From positions 1,984,001 to 2,048,000 of the forward strand of contig NZ_CP032869.1 of assembly GCF_003576455.2 (NCBI RefSeq): 64,000 bases of DNA, written 5' to 3'. The translations under genes and the position numbers were made by a program. This DNA is from Mucilaginibacter celer. Its GTDB lineage: Bacteria > Bacteroidota > Bacteroidia > Sphingobacteriales > Sphingobacteriaceae. Of this stretch, positions 26,038 to 35,008 are shown piece after piece; position 1 is the first letter of the stretch; each line of letters opens with the position of its first letter. The notes beneath the pieces are model-generated. The model did not search any database, had not been told where the DNA came from, and worked only from the letters and a program-made list of their open reading frames with translations.

Positions 26038-26297
26038 AAAAAGTAATTCGGTATACCGGCACTTTGGCTGCCCTAACCACCTCTGTTTTCGCTTGTAATT
26101 CCGGCGATAGTCATAAACAAATCAATAACAGCCAGGATACCACGAGTGTAAATAAAGCAGGTGGGCCAGCCATCCGTGATACAACTACAATTAATAAAGA
26201 TCGACACGATTCTGCCATTGCACCCGCAACCGATTCAATGAGCAAGGGTAATGCTGATCCGTCAGTGCACATGTCTGCTAAGCCGATTAAAAAATAA
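26034..26297 (+). CDS. Small lipoprotein
   Basis: An 87-residue protein with a signal peptide ending in a lipobox-like SVFAC followed by a Ser/Asp/Thr-rich low-complexity tail, typical of Bacteroidota surface or periplasmic lipoproteins. Coupled to the catalase by ATGA; role unknown. Confidence 0.65.
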   Translation: MKKVIRYTGTLAALTTSVFACNSGDSHKQINNSQDTTSVNKAGGPAIRDTTTINKDRHDSAIAPATDSMSKGNADPSVHMSAKPIKK

Positions 26298-26301
26298 TTT
26301 T

Positions 26302-27408
26302 ATGCAAAACACCAACAAGGTTAAACAGATCCATACCGATTTTAAGCAAAGCATCTGGCTTGACTTTATCGACCGGCAGATAATGCGTTCAGGACGGTTG
26401 CAACAAATGATAAACGAGGATGGCATCCGGGAGGTAACCTCCAATCCGGCCATCTTTGAGCAGGCTATCAGTTCGAGTGCCGATTATGATGCGGATATCC
26501 TGGAACTGGCCAAAACAGACGTCGATCCTGAGTGTGTCTTTTTCGGTCTCGCTATCAGCGACATACAGCAGGCGGCAGATATGTTTGCGCCTGTTTATAA
26601 CGAGGAAGTAAGCGGGGCCGATGGTTATGTAAGCCTGGAGGTTTCGCCGTTGCTTGCGCTTGATGAACCTGCTACCATAGCTCAGGCCAGGGAACTTTGG
26701 CAAAGGGTTGACCGCAAAAATGTGATGATCAAAATACCCGGTACGTTGCCCTGCCTGCCAGCTATCCGTACAGCTATCACCGAGGGGATTAATATCAATG
26801 TCACATTACTCTTTGGGCTTGAACGTTATGAGGCTGTAGCAAACGCTTACATAGAAGGGCTGGAAGATCGTTTGGCGGCAAGGCAACCCGTTAACCAGAT
26901 AGCTTCAGTTGCGAGTTTTTTCCTGAGCCGTATAGATCTGCTTGTCGATCCTTTGCTTGACGACAAAGATTTGGCAGAAGTGAAAGGCGAAGCTGCAATT
27001 GCCTCCGCCAGGGTCGCCTATTCCTTGTATAAACGACTCTTTAGCGGCGAACGCTGGCAAAAATTAGCTGAGGCCGGTGCAAAACCTCAGCGATTGTTGT
27101 GGGCCAGTACCGGAAATAAAAACCCAGCTTATCGCGATACCCGGTATATTGAAGAACTGATTGGGCCAGATACCGTAAATACTGCCCCTTTAAGCACTAT
27201 AGAAGCTTTTCGCGACCACGGCGTAGCGATAGCAAAGCTGGAAAGCGGAACTGAGCAAGCGTTATATATGCTTGAGATGCTTGCCGATGCCGGGCTCAAT
27301 ATGCGGGAGATAGCAGATAAGCTGGAAAAGGAAGGCATTGAAAAATTCGAAGCGCCTTATCAAAAGTTGCTTGCGGCCATCCAAAAAAAAATTCAAACCA
27401 ATAAATAA
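26302..27408 (+). CDS. tal: Transaldolase
   Basis: A 368-residue transaldolase (PF00923) of the non-oxidative pentose phosphate pathway, transferring dihydroxyacetone between sugar phosphates. Motifs: VTSNPAIFEQAI near residues 45-56, the Schiff-base lysine in NVMIKIPGT, and INVTLLFGLERYEAVANAYI. ATG 26302 (MQNTNKVKQIH) is preferred over an upstream start inside the lipoprotein gene. Its place in an oxidative-stress operon suggests NADPH supply (inference). Confidence 0.93.
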   Translation: MQNTNKVKQIHTDFKQSIWLDFIDRQIMRSGRLQQMINEDGIREVTSNPAIFEQAISSSADYDADILELAKTDVDPECVFFGLAISDIQQAADMFAPVYNEEVSGADGYVSLEVSPLLALDEPATIAQARELWQRVDRKNVMIKIPGTLPCLPAIRTAITEGININVTLLFGLERYEAVANAYIEGLEDRLAARQPVNQIASVASFFLSRIDLLVDPLLDDKDLAEVKGEAAIASARVAYSLYKRLFSGERWQKLAEAGAKPQRLLWASTGNKNPAYRDTRYIEELIGPDTVNTAPLSTIEAFRDHGVAIAKLESGTEQALYMLEMLADAGLNMREIADKLEKEGIEKFEAPYQKLLAAIQKKIQTNK

Positions 27409-27422
27409 TCAATCTACCACAA

Positions 27423-28556
27423 ATGGCTATGGAAAACACAGAAAAATCACTTGATGTAATCAACGATCTCATTAAAATTAACAATGACCGTGCCGCCGGT
27501 TTTGAAAAAGCAGGCAAAGATTTGAAAGAAGATGAAAACAGCCTGACAGCGGTATTCAGCAAATTAGCAGACGAAAGCCGCCGTAATGTTACGGAGCTTA
27601 CCAGCCTGGCGTATCAATTTGGAGGCGAAGCAGCTGAAGGTACCAGTACATCCGGCGATTTGCACCGCGCCTGGATTGATATCAAATCAACATTTACAGG
27701 CAGCGATCTTACCGCGATCCTTAACGAATGCGAGCGCGGAGAAGATGCCGCCAAAGCTGCATATAAAGATGCATTGGATCCGGAAAACGAATTAAACCCG
27801 CAACTGCAACAAGTGTTATTAGCACAGCAGCAGGGAATTGTTGAAGGGCATGATCTGGTGAAATCTCTTCGTAACCAATCTGAAACAGATGTCGATGATA
27901 ACAACGATTTAGATGATGAATATGTAGCCGCCGAACCTTCGTACGAGGGAGCAGCCGGTGAATACCAAACTCAGGCCGCTTACAACGCTCCGGAATCAGA
28001 AACCGTAATTCCTGATGATGAGTGGGAAGAGGAACAGGCTGAGGGTACCGGCGAATCCAAACTGATGGAGTTTTTTGTGAACGAATTGAAAGATTTGTAT
28101 TGGGCGGAAAACAAGCTGGTGGATACCTTACCGGAAATGGCCGAAGCCGCCACTTCTGCCGAACTCAAAGATGCTTTTGAACAACATCTTACAGAAACAG
28201 AAGAGCATGTTGCCCGCCTGGAACAGATTTTTGGCATTTTAGGTTTAGAACCAGATAGTCGTAAATGTGAAGCCATGGCAGGTATTGTTGATGAAGGCGA
28301 TGAGATCATCAGTGCTACAGAAGAAGGCACAGCACAACGTGATGTAGGCCTGATTTTCGCCGGCCAAAAAGCGGAGCATTATGAGATCGCTTCGTATGGC
28401 GGCATGATAGCGTTAGCCAAAACCTTAGGATATTATGATGTTGCAGATTTATTGGTATTAACGCTTGATGAAGAAAAAACAGCGGACGCGCTGCTTACAG
28501 AGATCGCCGAGAACCAGGCAAACTTCGCGGCCAGCAACGAGCCTGCAGAAGATTAA
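27423..28556 (+). CDS. Fusion: PA2169-type four-helix bundle + DUF892 ferritin-like domain
   Basis: A 377-residue two-domain protein. Residues 1-150 are a PA2169/DUF2383 domain (LIKINNDRAAGFEKAGKDLK, DLHRAWIDIKSTF, ECERGEDAAKAAY); residues 150-205 are an acidic disordered linker; residues 206-377 are DUF892/YciE-like (LMEFFVNELKDLYWAENKLV, then AEHYEIASYGGMIALA). Both halves exist as separate proteins in this window. A terminator follows. Confidence 0.9.
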   Translation: MAMENTEKSLDVINDLIKINNDRAAGFEKAGKDLKEDENSLTAVFSKLADESRRNVTELTSLAYQFGGEAAEGTSTSGDLHRAWIDIKSTFTGSDLTAILNECERGEDAAKAAYKDALDPENELNPQLQQVLLAQQQGIVEGHDLVKSLRNQSETDVDDNNDLDDEYVAAEPSYEGAAGEYQTQAAYNAPESETVIPDDEWEEEQAEGTGESKLMEFFVNELKDLYWAENKLVDTLPEMAEAATSAELKDAFEQHLTETEEHVARLEQIFGILGLEPDSRKCEAMAGIVDEGDEIISATEEGTAQRDVGLIFAGQKAEHYEIASYGGMIALAKTLGYYDVADLLVLTLDEEKTADALLTEIAENQANFAASNEPAED

Positions 28557-28583
28557 GGAAATGGGGTTGTGTATATAGATGGG

Positions 28584-28613
28584 AGGTCGTCTGGTTTCAG
28601 GCGGCCTTTTTTT
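28584..28613 (+). terminator. Rho-independent terminator
   Basis: AGGTCGTCTG (28584-28593) pairs with CAGGCGGCCT (28598-28607), including two G-T pairs, followed by a T run. Confidence 0.75.
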
Positions 28614-28782
28614 ATGCAATCGTATTACTATTTATTGGGGGATAATTGATTGCTGGTTGAATGAATAAGTTGGATGAAAGTATTCAAATAATAATAGGTA
28701 GATTTTAATAGTACTTTAAAAGTATAATGATACTAAGACAACTTCCCGGGGAGATTGCCCCTGTAAATAAGCGTATAAAACC

Positions 28783-29124
28783 ATGGATATTTGTTCTGGA
28801 AGTGCTGAATTATTTTTAGATTGCCTGATGAGCTGCGTTATCGATTGCTCCGGTTTTAATTTGAAATTTATTAAACGCGGATCACTGTCGGGGGAAATTA
28901 AATTCCAAAATAGAAAGACCAACGAATTATTTGAGGGAAAGTTTGCCGTCAATTATGAACATAACTCTGAAAGAATCATTATTGTTATGTTCATCATAGA
29001 CGGAGTATTTCAGCGCACAACAAGACGGTGGTTTTTACCGCAAAGCATGTTTATCGCAGATACCGAAAATTTTCATCAAGAACTTAGTTTTATAAGCGAT
29101 GTAATTAAAAAATCTGTAGGTTAA
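28783..29124 (+). CDS. Hypothetical protein
   Basis: A 113-residue protein (MDICSGSAELFLDCLMSCVI) with strand-rich core and no signal or membrane segment of note. No family recognised. It is isolated between convergent neighbours. Confidence 0.45.
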   Translation: MDICSGSAELFLDCLMSCVIDCSGFNLKFIKRGSLSGEIKFQNRKTNELFEGKFAVNYEHNSERIIIVMFIIDGVFQRTTRRWFLPQSMFIADTENFHQELSFISDVIKKSVG

Positions 29125-29241
29125 GGTTTAAATTGTCAGTATAAATCTAAACTTTGAATAGGGGATACATCAGATGCTACATATCTTCAAACGTTACTTT
29201 CGGTTAAAAACCGGCGCAGCAGAACAGCTTCAGATTAGCCA

Positions 29242-29559
29242 TCAGGTCAGCTTAACCTTCTTCCAAATGCTATAACCTCCGTACGTAAACATCAGCGCGA
29301 TAAATATATATACCCAAACAGGAATATTGCTCCCGGCAATAATAAGGTAGAGGTAAGGTGTGCTGAAACTCACAGCGGCCAGCAGTAATGGCACCCTGAT
29401 GGCCTTCTTTGCCTTCAGGTTTTTAACTATCAGTCCAATGAAAATTACAAGGCAAATCTTGCTGACCAAATAAAGACAGCCCAGCAACAAAGGGTCTACC
29501 TCATGTTTTTCGCCAAGGGCGATTACCCAATCCTTAATTACAGTAAAAAAATCCGCCAT
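29242..29559 (-). CDS. Small membrane protein
   Basis: A 105-residue protein with about three hydrophobic helices (LYLVSKICLVIFIGLIVK; LLLAAVSFSTPYLYLI; WVYIFIALMFTYGGY). Function unknown. It shares strand with the response regulator upstream. Confidence 0.55.
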   Translation of the reverse strand: MADFFTVIKDWVIALGEKHEVDPLLLGCLYLVSKICLVIFIGLIVKNLKAKKAIRVPLLLAAVSFSTPYLYLIIAGSNIPVWVYIFIALMFTYGGYSIWKKVKLT

Positions 29560-29637
29560 CAGTGCAATACATATTAAAACATCGATACCTGAGGTGGCGA
29601 TGAAAGGTGTACTTGTTATCAGCTCCCGATAGCTCCG

Positions 29638-30054
29638 TTAATTTGAAAAGAAAACGTTTTTGATCGTTCCAAAATCAATTGGTTTTGATAAAAAGTTTTC
29701 TATCCGCGGGTTTAAATGCGATTTGACGATGTCTTTCTTAAAAACAGAGGATGAAAGTACGTAGATCTTGCTTTTATGTGTTGGATCGATATCAAGCCTG
29801 TCATATTCTTCCATAAACTGCCATCCGTCCATCAGCGGCATTGCCAGGTCAAGAAAAATATAGTCGGGCAAAAGATCATTCCCCAGCGAATTTAGCTCCA
29901 TCAGCCTGCTGATTGCGGTAATTCCGTTATTGCAGGTTTCGATTACCGGGTTATCAAGCATCTTTTTTATCATTAAATTGAATATTACCCTATCCATCTC
30001 AGAATCTTCGATAAGTAAAATGCGGGCTGGCCGATTTGTTGAAATCATTAACAC
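29638..30054 (-). CDS. Single-domain response regulator
   Basis: A 138-residue CheY-like receiver. Phosphoacceptor Asp lies in YIFLDLAMPLMDGW; the N-terminal acidic pair in LLIEDSEMD; the conserved Thr/Ser in YVLSSSVFKKD and Lys in LSKPIDF are present. No output domain, so it acts through protein contact or as part of a phosphorelay. A close relative lies at 55063-55455. Confidence 0.88.
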   Translation of the reverse strand: MLMISTNRPARILLIEDSEMDRVIFNLMIKKMLDNPVIETCNNGITAISRLMELNSLGNDLLPDYIFLDLAMPLMDGWQFMEEYDRLDIDPTHKSKIYVLSSSVFKKDIVKSHLNPRIENFLSKPIDFGTIKNVFFSN

Positions 30055-30172
30055 TTAACATGCAAAAGCTTGAATTTGTTTTAGTTAGCTTTGAATTGTA
30101 TTGCTTAGCTAAATATATGCATCAGAAACATCGTTAAAACGGCAGAAAACAGCGTATTATAATTCTTATAAA

Positions 30173-30991
30173 TTAATTATGATAGCCCTTCAATAACCTT
30201 ACCCCCAAAAGATAGGGCATAGTAAAGGGGATTGCCGGTATGGTGGCCAGATATCCTGCCATACTAAGCGGCTCAGGCCAGGAAGGAGGGATGATAGTTA
30301 GGATAATTCCGGCTATACCAAAGCCACGGTACCAATTACAGGAGACAGAACTAAGCAACTTCGCTTTTTTCATCGCCACGGCAAAAAATGAGGTGGCCAG
30401 GTATATAAGAGCAACTTCAGTTACGGCGATGATATAAAACAACTCTTTAAAAGCAACATACCAACCCGGTCTTGGTTCGGTAGGCGATAGCCGAAACCCC
30501 TTAAACGTCGTAGGCAGGTAATATCCCCAGAAAGCCATATTCAATAAAAATAAAGGCAGCGCGATGGTTAAAAGGGCGAATCCCAACACGGCATACATAC
30601 GCTCGCCCGGGTTTTCAAATTTTTCCTTTAAAAGTCCAAAGCCAAGATAAGCGCAAATGCCTCCCACAATAAGTATCGTGTACCGGGTTTGCTGTGTTGC
30701 TGCCGTAGTGAGCCAACCGGCTATATTTACCGGAGGGGGGCCCATACCTGCAAAAATTGCGAACAACAACCATGGTACCAGCAATAGCAAAGCGGACGCT
30801 ATGTAACCGTTGGGCCGGCGGCGCACCAGAAGAAACGCCGCCCGCAACATCAAACCGCTATTCAATAGCCATAATGGCAGGTAAACCGTACAAGATACCG
30901 GTCTTATTCCAAATCCGATTGCGGCTACCACCGGCGGTACCAGGTACAGGTAGCACAAAGCCAATTTTTTTGAACGGTTTGTTGTTTCCAT
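30173..30991 (-). CDS. Polytopic membrane protein
   Basis: A 272-residue protein with about eight hydrophobic segments, from LCYLYLVPPVVAAIGFGI at the N-terminus to MAGYLATIPAIPFTMPYLLG near the C-terminus. No signature of a known transporter or enzyme is recognised. It is transcribed toward the response regulator. Confidence 0.6.
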   Translation of the reverse strand: METTNRSKKLALCYLYLVPPVVAAIGFGIRPVSCTVYLPLWLLNSGLMLRAAFLLVRRRPNGYIASALLLLVPWLLFAIFAGMGPPPVNIAGWLTTAATQQTRYTILIVGGICAYLGFGLLKEKFENPGERMYAVLGFALLTIALPLFLLNMAFWGYYLPTTFKGFRLSPTEPRPGWYVAFKELFYIIAVTEVALIYLATSFFAVAMKKAKLLSSVSCNWYRGFGIAGIILTIIPPSWPEPLSMAGYLATIPAIPFTMPYLLGVRLLKGYHN

Positions 30992-31524
30992 GATTTAACT
31001 ATTGTAAGCTGTGCATTTAAAGTGTTACCGTTGCAAAGGCCGCTGCTTTTCAACCGCCTGCGAAACGTTTATCCTTTACCTAAACAAGGAAGATCTCAAG
31101 GTAGGTGTTCTTCCGTTCTGTTAATCTAAAAGCTTATTGAGTACGGTATCTTTGTAATGTAATGAGATATTTTTAATAATTATGACTATTGGAATAATCG
31201 TGATGAGAAAATTGTGATCAGTATCTGTTTTTAAAAGCAATTTCTCTAACTATACCTGCTTTTTCGCAGTTTGTAAAAAGTTTTTATTTGTTACATCCGG
31301 ACGCACGATACCGATATAGCAATTTGTTAAGGCCACGTAAAGTTCACAAACATATATGGTTTTTGAACTATAGTAAGGTTGTGTAAAACAAAAAATGTCC
31401 GGAATATTTACAAACGTTAATCGCACTAAGTATCCTTAAGATCATATCCATCGAGGTAATAAAAAATGGACAGTGTATGAAGCTATTGGGGCATGGTATT
31501 TGATAATAGCTTAAAAACATCACG
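30992..31524. other. Intergenic region
   Basis: A 533-nt region upstream of two divergent genes. It is AT-rich in the centre. No hairpin, RNA gene or convincing ORF is seen. Confidence 0.45.
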
Positions 31525-31695
31525 ATGGAATTACAAAAACATCTACAAATAAAACGCGTAAAGTATGAGAAGCTTGTGCGCGGTCTGATCGTGGCGAACG
31601 CCATGCAATTTGGTTACTCTTACAATAAGGACAGCGTTTTTCTTTGGGGCAGTGAATCGTCAATTAATTATTTAAAAGAATTGGCCGGAGTTTAA
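31525..31695 (+). CDS. Small hypothetical protein
   Basis: A 56-residue basic protein starting MELQKHLQIKRVKYEKLVRG, predicted helical then beta. No family recognised; coding nature rests on the clean start-stop frame and amino-acid composition. Confidence 0.4.
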   Translation: MELQKHLQIKRVKYEKLVRGLIVANAMQFGYSYNKDSVFLWGSESSINYLKELAGV

Positions 31696-31750
31696 TTGTT
31701 CGGCAGCAGCAATTAATCGCTTAAATTTAGTAATGGTGAGTATTCAAGGT

Positions 31751-32475
31751 TCACTCATTCGCAAACCTGGTTAGGTTTTGGGCGTTGGGAATTGCTGCAA
31801 CCGCCGCGTCATTATTAAAATAACACCAGGCTTCGTTTATTTTTGAATTTCCTTTTACTTCATCAGCAAATCGCCTCAAGGTATCATCTGAATATGCTGA
31901 TCGATATAAATCAGGTACGCATGAAAGCGGTAATAGATGGTATCTATATTAGTTATTAACTGGTCGGGTAAGTCGGGATGGCTCATTCCGCAAAAAGTAA
32001 CGCCCTGTTGTGCCAGGCGTTCATAAACCTTTGGTTCCCACCAGCTGGCATGCCGGAATTCGATCACATTGCTAAAATCCGGGTCCATTTGGTTAATGAT
32101 CCGCTCCAACCGGTCTTCCGCGTAAGCCAACCGCGGTGGAAGCTGGAAAAGTACCGGACCGAGTTTTTCCTTCAATCCCTCCCTGATGGTATCATAAAAA
32201 CTGCTCAGCATATCTGCTGTGTTATGGAATTGCTTGAAGTGGGTGATAGCTCTTGGCGTTTTTACCGAGAACCGGAAATCCGCAGGTGCCTGCTCATACC
32301 AGTTTTTCAGGACCGATACCTGCGGAAAGCGGTAAAAAGTAACGTTAAGTTCAAGGGTGTCAAACTGACCCGCGTAATATTCAAACCATCGCCTTTGCGG
32401 TAAATTATCAGGATAAAAAGTACCCCGCCAATGTTTATAATGAAAACCTGAACAGCCGATATGCCAGTTGATCAT
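31751..32475 (-). pseudogene. DUF72 protein, frameshifted before the C-terminus
   Basis: From ATG 32475 the frame is a good DUF72 protein (MINWHIGCSGFHYKHWRGTF, LNVTFYRFPQ, NVIEFRHASWW) up to YYRFHA, then turns to nonsense and stops at 31876. The expected continuation is in another frame: VPDLYRSAYSDDTLRRFADE, then INEAWCYFNNDAAVAA and LTRFANE, stopping at 31751. Inserting one base at about 31920 (CATGCGTACC to CATGGCGTACC on the coding strand) restores HGVPDLY and a 241-residue protein of normal length. Confidence 0.88.
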
Positions 32476-32535
32476 CTGATACGATAAAAAAAATCAAAGG
32501 CCGACTTTTGGCAGCCCTTGGTTTTTGTTAGCAAA

Positions 32536-33093
32536 TTATTTTGTTTCTGCAGCGGCAGCTTCATTTACATAGTTTTCAGCTACCTGGGTAAGCAGGGAAT
32601 CCGCGTTTTTCTCCTCGGCGAGGGTTTCGTCGAGCAGGCTTTGTGCTTCGCTAAAGCCCAGGGTGCCGGCCAGCGTACGCAATGTTCCGTAAGACGCAAT
32701 TTCATAATGTTCAACTTTTTGCGCTGCCGAAATGATCGCTACGTCACGTACCTCGGTTCCTTTTTCGGTATCGGTTAATAGTTCTGTAGCCTCGGCCAAA
32801 AGCCCTTCCATCGCAAGGCATTTTTTCGCGGCTGCTTTTTCACCTACCGATTCAAATACGCTTTCGAGCCTGGTGATCTGGTTCTTTGTCTCTTCAAGGT
32901 GCGTGGTGATGGTCTGTTTAAGATCTTCAGATGTTGCGCCTTTAATCAGTTTAGGCAGGGCGGTAGCTAAATGCTTTTCGGCCCAATAAATGTCTTTTAA
33001 TTCGTCAACGAATAATTCTTTCAAAGCGCTTTCGGCTTCGGGTGTGCGGCTTGCAGCTGCTGCAGTCGCTTTTTTGTTTGTTTTTGTAGGCAT
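32536..33093 (-). CDS. DUF892 (YciE/YciF-like) ferritin-like protein
   Basis: A 185-residue ferritin-like protein: a Lys/Ala-rich N-terminal tail (MPTKTNKKATAAAASRTPE), then LKELFVDELKDIYWAEKHLA and KVEHYEIASYGTLRTLAGTL, the conserved DUF892 helices with likely di-metal E and H residues. Start M (33093) is preferred over an upstream start that adds a non-conserved hydrophobic stretch. The family is stress-induced. Confidence 0.9.
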   Translation of the reverse strand: MPTKTNKKATAAAASRTPEAESALKELFVDELKDIYWAEKHLATALPKLIKGATSEDLKQTITTHLEETKNQITRLESVFESVGEKAAAKKCLAMEGLLAEATELLTDTEKGTEVRDVAIISAAQKVEHYEIASYGTLRTLAGTLGFSEAQSLLDETLAEEKNADSLLTQVAENYVNEAAAAETK

Positions 33094-33200
33094 AATGTAG
33101 ATTATTAATATTAATTGATTTGATTTGACTGCGATAATCAATCGCTTATATAAGTGCAATTACTATTCCAAGAGTGTGTTTGGTGCGTTAATCTTGATGA

Positions 33201-33353
33201 TCAGGATTTGCTCGTCCAACTACAAACCGTGGCCTGCTTCTTTTTGGGTTGTTTATCTTTTTTTCTGAACCACGCTTGTGCGGATACGAAAGCTATCGGG
33301 AGTGCAAAAGCAACGATAAGCGCAACGGTGATATTTCGTTTTGATGTTTTCAT
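33201..33353 (-). CDS. Small exported or membrane-anchored basic protein
   Basis: A 50-residue protein with a hydrophobic N-terminal helix (ITVALIVAFALPIAFVSA, signal peptide or anchor) and a Lys-rich tail with one Cys. No family recognised. It sits between the DUF892 gene and a LuxR response regulator. Confidence 0.5.
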   Translation of the reverse strand: MKTSKRNITVALIVAFALPIAFVSAQAWFRKKDKQPKKKQATVCSWTSKS

Positions 33354-33380
33354 AGTGATAGGTATTTGACATTGCATAGT

Positions 33381-34064
33381 TCACGTCCCGGTACTGCGAG
33401 TAGCATCTTCCCTCGTTTTCATTAAATTATAGCGCATGGCATATTTAACCAATGCGGGTGTATTACGGACACCGGTTTTATTGATCATGGATTGCCGGTG
33501 GCCCTCAACAGTTCGTTTACTCGTAAATAGCTGATCGGCTATTTCCTGGTTAGTACAGCCGTCGGCAATCAATTGTAATACCTCCATTTCACGTCCCGAA
33601 AATTCGATGTTAGGCTCAACAATAAGTGATGCCATTTCGGTTCCCTTTAAAAAAAGGAGGGTAAGCCTTGATGCGAGTTGCGTGCACATATAGTATTTAC
33701 CCTGATTAACTTGACCGATGGCAAAAATCAGTTCATCACGCGCAACCGATTTGGTTAAATAACTTTTTATCCCCGATTTAAACGCGTCAATCAGGTAGTG
33801 TTCCTGGTCTTCCATGGTAAACATGATAGTTTTGATGAAAGGGAAATTCCGGCTGATATGCCCGGCCAGCAAAATCCCGTTAATGCGTGGCAGGTGCATA
33901 TCGGTAAGAACTACATCTGGCACAACACCCGCGCTTATTAAATCAATTACACTTTCACCGTCTGATGCCTGGGCAAGCACTTCAAATCCCGGCTCATCAT
34001 TCAACAAGTTTCTTACACCGGCCAAAGTATGTTCATTACCATCTGCTATCAGCACACGTATCAT
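33381..34064 (-). CDS. NarL/FixJ-family response regulator
   Basis: A 227-residue regulator. Receiver with phospho-Asp in VVLTDMHLPRINGI and Lys in YLTKSVARDE; C-terminal LuxR-type HTH (FSGREMEVLQLIADGCTNQE, then LFTSKRTVEGHRQSMINKTG). It lacks an adjacent kinase; the pairing could be with the kinase at 44381 whose own regulator (45953) is very similar. Confidence 0.92.
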   Translation of the reverse strand: MIRVLIADGNEHTLAGVRNLLNDEPGFEVLAQASDGESVIDLISAGVVPDVVLTDMHLPRINGILLAGHISRNFPFIKTIMFTMEDQEHYLIDAFKSGIKSYLTKSVARDELIFAIGQVNQGKYYMCTQLASRLTLLFLKGTEMASLIVEPNIEFSGREMEVLQLIADGCTNQEIADQLFTSKRTVEGHRQSMINKTGVRNTPALVKYAMRYNLMKTREDATRSTGT

Positions 34065-34103
34065 ATAGTTTTTTGAGAAAAATTTGAATTTTTATTCGGC
34101 AAA

Positions 34104-35006
34104 TTAATCTTTAGGTCCCCAACGGTGTGGTTCGCCATCCATACTGATCACTATGCTTGGTGTTTTAAACGCCGCCGCAATGTGCGATACACCGGTGCAA
34201 TTTGAAATAAGCAAAGCAGCATCCCAGATCAATGCGCCAACTGCTCCCAGCGATGTTTTTCCTGTGGTGTCTATAGGCGTGTTTTTCATCTGACTGATCA
34301 TAGCATCGGTAATCTCCGCTTCATCATTTGTACCGGTAATTACGGCCTGGTAGCCCTGGTCGATACAAAAATCGGCAAGTGCTGCAAAATAATTAACCGG
34401 CCATTGCCGCCATGATCCGCGCGAGCCGGGGTGGATACAAACGTATCGCTGCGGTTCTATCGGCAGGTTTAATTGGCCTAACTCCAATAAGTCTGCGTTT
34501 GATAGGGGGAACTCAAGCTCATTACCCGGGTTGGCGCATCCCAAATGCTCCATCAGAGCAATATGGCGGTCTATTTCCGAGCCGTGGTTTGGATAATCTA
34601 AAAAGAACCCGTTATCCGGCGCGTAATGTCCATCGGTTTTAAACCCGGCTAAATGCTTAGCGCCAAATAATTCCATCATGGGGTTTACAACAGAGCCATT
34701 GCCCTGCATTTGCAACAACAGATCAAATTGTTCTGCCTGCATTTGTTCAATAAAAACAGGAAATACCTTTGCGTCAAAATATTGTTCAGGTAAGCCGGGA
34801 AAACCGGGGAAATGGATAAAGCCATTAAAATAATGATCAAAGCGTTCGGTAAAGCCTTTAGCCCATGGCAAACCTAATAAAATGATTTCAGCATGCGGGT
34901 AAGCGCGTCGCAGCGCGCGGATAGCAGGGATGGTACATAACAGATCGCCCAATTGGAGCGCCCTGAAAATGCCGATTTTTTTTATTTCCTGAACAGGTAA
35001 TTTCAT
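34104..35006 (-). CDS. Glycosyltransferase family 9 (heptosyltransferase-like)
   Basis: A 300-residue GT9 protein: N-terminal GIFRALQLGDLLCTIPAIRA, acceptor/donor region CIHPGSRGSWRQWPVNYFAA, and C-terminal LISNCTGVSHIAAA loop. It adds heptose or a related sugar to LPS or another glycan. Two nt downstream of the GT2 stop, in an operon with the carbamoyltransferase. Confidence 0.85.
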   Translation of the reverse strand: MKLPVQEIKKIGIFRALQLGDLLCTIPAIRALRRAYPHAEIILLGLPWAKGFTERFDHYFNGFIHFPGFPGLPEQYFDAKVFPVFIEQMQAEQFDLLLQMQGNGSVVNPMMELFGAKHLAGFKTDGHYAPDNGFFLDYPNHGSEIDRHIALMEHLGCANPGNELEFPLSNADLLELGQLNLPIEPQRYVCIHPGSRGSWRQWPVNYFAALADFCIDQGYQAVITGTNDEAEITDAMISQMKNTPIDTTGKTSLGAVGALIWDAALLISNCTGVSHIAAAFKTPSIVISMDGEPHRWGPKD

Positions 35007-35008
35007 AT

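Noticed and set aside
31368..31604. A 78-codon Cys/Ser/Phe-rich minus-strand frame over the intergenic region and small gene at 31525
   Set aside because: Composition is typical of AT-rich antisense translation; the plus-strand 56-residue frame is a better candidate.
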